A stretch of 7,685 nucleotides of DNA from positions 1-7,685 of the forward strand of contig CALEMZ010000066.1 in assembly GCA_937910975.1 (NCBI GenBank), written 5' to 3'. Shown here in pieces: positions 5,988 to 7,685 of this stretch. The DNA is from an uncultured Pseudorhodobacter sp. Its GTDB lineage: Bacteria; Pseudomonadota; Alphaproteobacteria; Rhodobacterales; Rhodobacteraceae. Below the pieces are notes generated by a model. The model saw only the letters and a program-made list of their open reading frames with translations. It had not been told where the DNA came from and ran no database searches. The first letter of the stretch is position 1, and the number at the start of each line of letters is the position of its first letter. The translations under genes were made by a program, and so were the position numbers.

Positions 5988-7076
5988 TCAAATACTCCTA
6001 TCCGGAACATAGCCATTGACCGCACAGGCCAGCACGAGGCCGCGCATCCAATCCACGCCCAGCCCCCGGACAACTTGCCCCGGACGCAGCATCTGCGGGC
6101 CGATCCTTTCGGCTCGCACTCGCAAGGCATCCGCCTCCTTCTGCGAGGTGCCCGTGACAAAAATAGCCCCTTCAACCCGCCCGCAGTTCAAGGTTTCGGC
6201 ACGCTGCACAAAGCGCAAGTAGGGTGCAATCAAAATGGTGCCGGGCCGGGCCTGACGAGCAATCCGTTCTTCCAAAACCTCTAGCCCGTTGCTGTCCGAC
6301 ATGGGCTGATAAAAATAGATGACATCGTAATTTTCATACTCTTCAAAACTCAGCGCATTGGCTTCGAAAATCCGGCAACGCTGCAGGTTCATTTGCACCA
6401 CAGCCTTTTTCGCCGCCGCAACATAATTCGGATCAAAATCATAGCCTTCGGCCTGCTCAAACATCTCCGCCGCAAGCAGAACCTTCATGCCGCCGCCACA
6501 TCCCACATCAACAAACCGCAATGGCTCTGGCCGCTTTTGCGCCATGGCCACACGAAGTGCCGCATGCGCATGCGCAATAAAGGCAGCACTGCTAAGCGGG
6601 ATGTCCGAGAAACATCCCAAATCCTTCGCCTCCTCCGATTGCCCATTGGGGTTTATAAGGCGGTGTAGAAAAGCCATCGCTGTGTCCAGCGCAAAGGCTT
6701 GCGTCTGCTCAACGTCGTTCTTCTTGCGCAGAGGCGGGTATAGTGGGCGCGGCTTGCCTTTTGAAACGAGCGTCATGGCCTCCGAAATCCGCTTCATCAT
6801 ATGCAAGCGCCGCCGCATCATCCGAAGCAAGCGGATATTCGCGCTCTCAACGCTTTCTCGTTCCGGGCCTTTCAAGGCGCGGCGTTGCGCCCGCTCCATT
6901 ACAAGCAATGCGTTGTGCAGGGTTATCCATTGCTTGTCGAACTTGCCGATCAAGCCGGAAAACCCGCGCCGCCGCGCTTGCGGTATACGCAACTGGCGCA
7001 CCAGCTGCGCGGCCAGCGCGCCGGTTTCAACGTCGAACGCGTCCCAGAAAACCTGCGGGTCATCGGAATTGCGCAA
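5988..7076 (-). CDS. Class I SAM-dependent methyltransferase of unknown substrate
   Basis: Protein of 362 residues with a Rossmann-type methyltransferase core in its second half. Motif I is RFVDVGCGGG (187–196), the acidic residue after strand 2 is D213 (GYDFDP), and DVIYFYQPMSD (251–261) sits where motif IV should be. Residues 1–120 do not match any domain I recognise. They are helical and very basic around 62–96 (ERAQRRALKGPERE, LLRMMRRRLHMMKR), suggesting contact with a nucleic acid or an acidic surface. There is no signal peptide or membrane segment. The start is a TTG with AGGAG nine bases upstream; no in-frame ATG or GTG exists between it and the upstream stop, and the first internal ATG is at residue 60. 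GC is lower than in neighbours (lines 6301–6360 and 6901–6960 have 21 and 30 of 60 GC; 4021–4080 in mutY has 41). It converges on the AlkB-like gene with a 12-base gap. Confidence 0.8.
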   Translation of the reverse strand: MRNSDDPQVFWDAFDVETGALAAQLVRQLRIPQARRRGFSGLIGKFDKQWITLHNALLVMERAQRRALKGPERESVESANIRLLRMMRRRLHMMKRISEAMTLVSKGKPRPLYPPLRKKNDVEQTQAFALDTAMAFLHRLINPNGQSEEAKDLGCFSDIPLSSAAFIAHAHAALRVAMAQKRPEPLRFVDVGCGGGMKVLLAAEMFEQAEGYDFDPNYVAAAKKAVVQMNLQRCRIFEANALSFEEYENYDVIYFYQPMSDSNGLEVLEERIARQARPGTILIAPYLRFVQRAETLNCGRVEGAIFVTGTSQKEADALRVRAERIGPQMLRPGQVVRGLGVDWMRGLVLACAVNGYVPDRSI

Positions 7077-7085
7077 GATCTGATA

Positions 7086-7090
7086 CTCCT
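7086..7090 (-). promoter_or_regulatory. Shine-Dalgarno deciding the TTG start of the methyltransferase
   Basis: On the minus strand AGGAG lies nine bases before TTG (7074–7076). The open frame extends back to a TGA at 7161–7163 but offers no ATG or GTG, so this site fixes the most likely start. Confidence 0.65.
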
Positions 7091-7170
7091 GTTCAGGCAG
7101 GTAATTTTGGGCGCAGACTTCGGAAGAAAATAACAGATTGCATAGCGTGAGGCACTGTATTCAAGACCCT

Positions 7171-7191
7171 AATACTTGACTGAAAAGTATT
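7171..7191. repeat. Inverted repeat, candidate operator in AT-rich region
   Basis: Arms AATACTT (7171–7177) and AAGTATT (7185–7191) are perfect reverse complements around the seven-base centre GACTGAA. The centre-to-centre spacing of 14 bases suits a dimeric regulator better than a stable RNA hairpin, because the arms are weak. It lies about 95 bases upstream of the methyltransferase start and overlaps the −35 of a plus-strand promoter candidate. Confidence 0.4.
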
Positions 7192-7205
7192 TTTATTGTT
7201 ATATT
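7176..7205 (+). promoter_or_regulatory. Candidate sigma-70 promoter reading toward the 3' end of ccrM
   Basis: TTGACT (7176–7181) and TATATT (7200–7205) each match their consensus hexamer at five of six positions, with an 18-base spacer. A transcript would begin near 7212, run antisense through the ccrM terminator and into the end of ccrM. No protein of quality follows. AT-rich sequence produces such matches by chance, so the confidence is low. Confidence 0.3.
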
Positions 7206-7224
7206 TTAATGTATTACAAAATAT
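7201..7224. repeat. Second imperfect palindrome in AT-rich region
   Basis: Arms ATATTTT (7201–7207) and AAAATAT (7218–7224) are reverse complements around a ten-base centre. A smaller nested pair, TAAT (7207–7210) and ATTA (7213–7216), has its own two-base centre slightly to the left. It follows the AATACTT repeat with nine bases between them. It could be a protein-binding site or simply a by-product of very high AT content. Confidence 0.3.
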
Positions 7225-7283
7225 TTCCGCGCAAACCCGCGCGCAGAATCTGACGCTGTATTGGGGGCATCACTTACCCTAAC

Positions 7284-7313
7284 AAAAAAAACCCGCCATG
7301 CAAGAATGACGGG
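7284..7313 (-). terminator. Rho-independent terminator of ccrM
   Basis: On the minus strand, arms CCCGTCAT (7306–7313) and ATGGCGGG (7292–7299) form an eight-pair stem with one G·U pair and a six-base loop, followed at once by eight T residues (7284–7291). This is a textbook intrinsic terminator about 60 bases after the ccrM stop codon. It should separate ccrM transcription from the methyltransferase. Confidence 0.88.
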
Positions 7314-7319
7314 CAAGTG

Positions 7320-7342
7320 GTGTCAGGGGCGACCCCTGACAC
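7320..7342. repeat. Perfect 10-bp stem hairpin between ccrM stop and its terminator
   Basis: Arms GTGTCAGGGG (7320–7329) and CCCCTGACAC (7333–7342) are perfect reverse complements around the three-base loop CGA. The stem is very stable, but neither strand has a T-run directly after it. It lies in the ccrM 3' untranslated region, six bases before the terminator stem, and could protect the mRNA 3' end, help the polymerase pause, or be a member of a dispersed palindromic repeat family. Confidence 0.75.
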
Positions 7343-7372
7343 AGGCGGTAAACTTTAATATCTGGATATGGC

Positions 7373-7685
7373 CTAGTGGGGTCGGCTCTCGTCCATCTCA
7401 GCCCGGATTTGCTGGCGCAGGATGTCGATGGAAACCATCTTTCCCTCCCGCTTGAAGTGCCAATATGTCCACCCGTTGCAACTCGGCGCGCCCTCCAGTG
7501 CCGCGCCCACCTGATGGATGGAACCCTTCACATCATTCCCGATCAAGGTGCCATCTGCCCGCACCTTGGCTTTGAAACGATTGCCGATGGAATACAATTC
7601 CTCGCCGGGCCGCAGCATCCCCCGCTCCACCACCTGCCCGAACGGAACCCGAGGCTCCGCCCGCTTGGACCCGGTGATCTCCAGC
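7373..7685 (-). CDS. ccrM: CcrM-like GANTC adenine DNA methyltransferase, C-terminal fragment
   Basis: Only the last 103 residues and the TAG stop (7373–7375) are inside the window. They match the C-terminal domain of CcrM-type enzymes, which methylate adenine in GANTC and in Caulobacter act late in the cell cycle. Visible hallmarks are RVPFGQVVERGMLRPGEEL, FKAKVRADGTL, KGSIHQVGAA, and APSCNGWTYWHFKREGKMVS, followed by IDILRQQIRAEM near the end. This domain is needed for DNA recognition in the characterised enzyme. The catalytic motifs lie beyond the right edge, so activity cannot be judged. A strong terminator follows. A second RAMA-domain methyltransferase is possible, but the CNGWTYWH sequence strongly favours CcrM. 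Confidence 0.9.
   Translation of the reverse strand, partial: LEITGSKRAEPRVPFGQVVERGMLRPGEELYSIGNRFKAKVRADGTLIGNDVKGSIHQVGAALEGAPSCNGWTYWHFKREGKMVSIDILRQQIRAEMDESRPH

Larger units (their letters stand above)
7077..7372. other. Intergenic region between methyltransferase and ccrM
   Basis: This 296-base gap holds no convincing gene on either strand. From the methyltransferase side it contains the gene's leader with its Shine-Dalgarno, then an AT-rich island (7171–7230 has 12 GC in 60). A short GC-rich inverted repeat follows (CGCGC at 7228–7232 and GCGCG at 7239–7243), then a GANTC site (GAATC, 7246–7250). The ccrM side carries a terminator and a second perfect hairpin. The promoter of the methyltransferase should lie in the AT-rich part, but no minus-strand −35/−10 pair with good spacing stands out. 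Confidence 0.7.

Noticed and set aside
6487..7083. Plus-strand frame of 198 codons
   Set aside because: Antisense to the methyltransferase. It is rich in Arg, Ser and Cys with no domain, while the minus strand has a clear SAM-binding motif.
7228..7243. CGCGC/GCGCG hairpin as a terminator
   Set aside because: The stem has five pairs, no T-run follows on either strand, and the real ccrM terminator is already found upstream of it.
7261..7455. Plus-strand frame of 64 codons starting at TTG
   Set aside because: It runs through the ccrM terminator and hairpin and into the ccrM tail in antisense. It has no Shine-Dalgarno.

Overview
The window looks like a chromosomal segment from a member of the Rhodobacterales (Roseobacter/Rhodobacter group, Alphaproteobacteria). 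The evidence is high-GC coding sequence, a CcrM-type DNA methyltransferase tail, a DciA/DUF721–DsbA pair diverging from mutY, an AlkB-type monooxygenase next to mutY, and protein sequences typical of that group. No mobile element, CRISPR array, tRNA or rRNA was seen.

Layout, left to right. (1) 1–1215, minus strand: a ynjF-like CDP-alcohol phosphatidyltransferase followed by a ynjB-like periplasmic binding protein that runs off the left edge. This is the same gene partnership as in the E. coli ynj cluster. (2) 1362–3676, minus strand: dciA (replicative helicase loader), a DsbA-like thiol oxidoreductase and a class III CoA-transferase. They are packed with a 4-base overlap and a 3-base gap, so they are probably one operon driven from a promoter just upstream of dciA. 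(3) 3757–5975, plus strand: mutY (A:G mismatch glycosylase, TTG start) and an AlkB-like membrane di-iron monooxygenase. (4) 5988–7076, minus strand: a class I SAM-dependent methyltransferase of unclear substrate, lower in GC than its neighbours, also with a TTG start and a good Shine-Dalgarno. (5) 7077–7372: an intergenic region with a very AT-rich island, imperfect palindromes and two strong hairpins. (6) 7373–7685, minus strand: the C-terminal end of a CcrM-like GANTC methyltransferase.

The genes do not form one pathway. They cover genome maintenance (mutY, dciA, ccrM), envelope redox folding (dsbA), transport and lipid-type chemistry (ynjB/ynjF), and acyl-CoA or hydrocarbon metabolism (CoA-transferase, AlkB). 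I found no clear evidence of a new multi-gene system. The least explained parts are the AT-rich, palindrome-bearing intergenic region at 7077–7372 and the methyltransferase it precedes.
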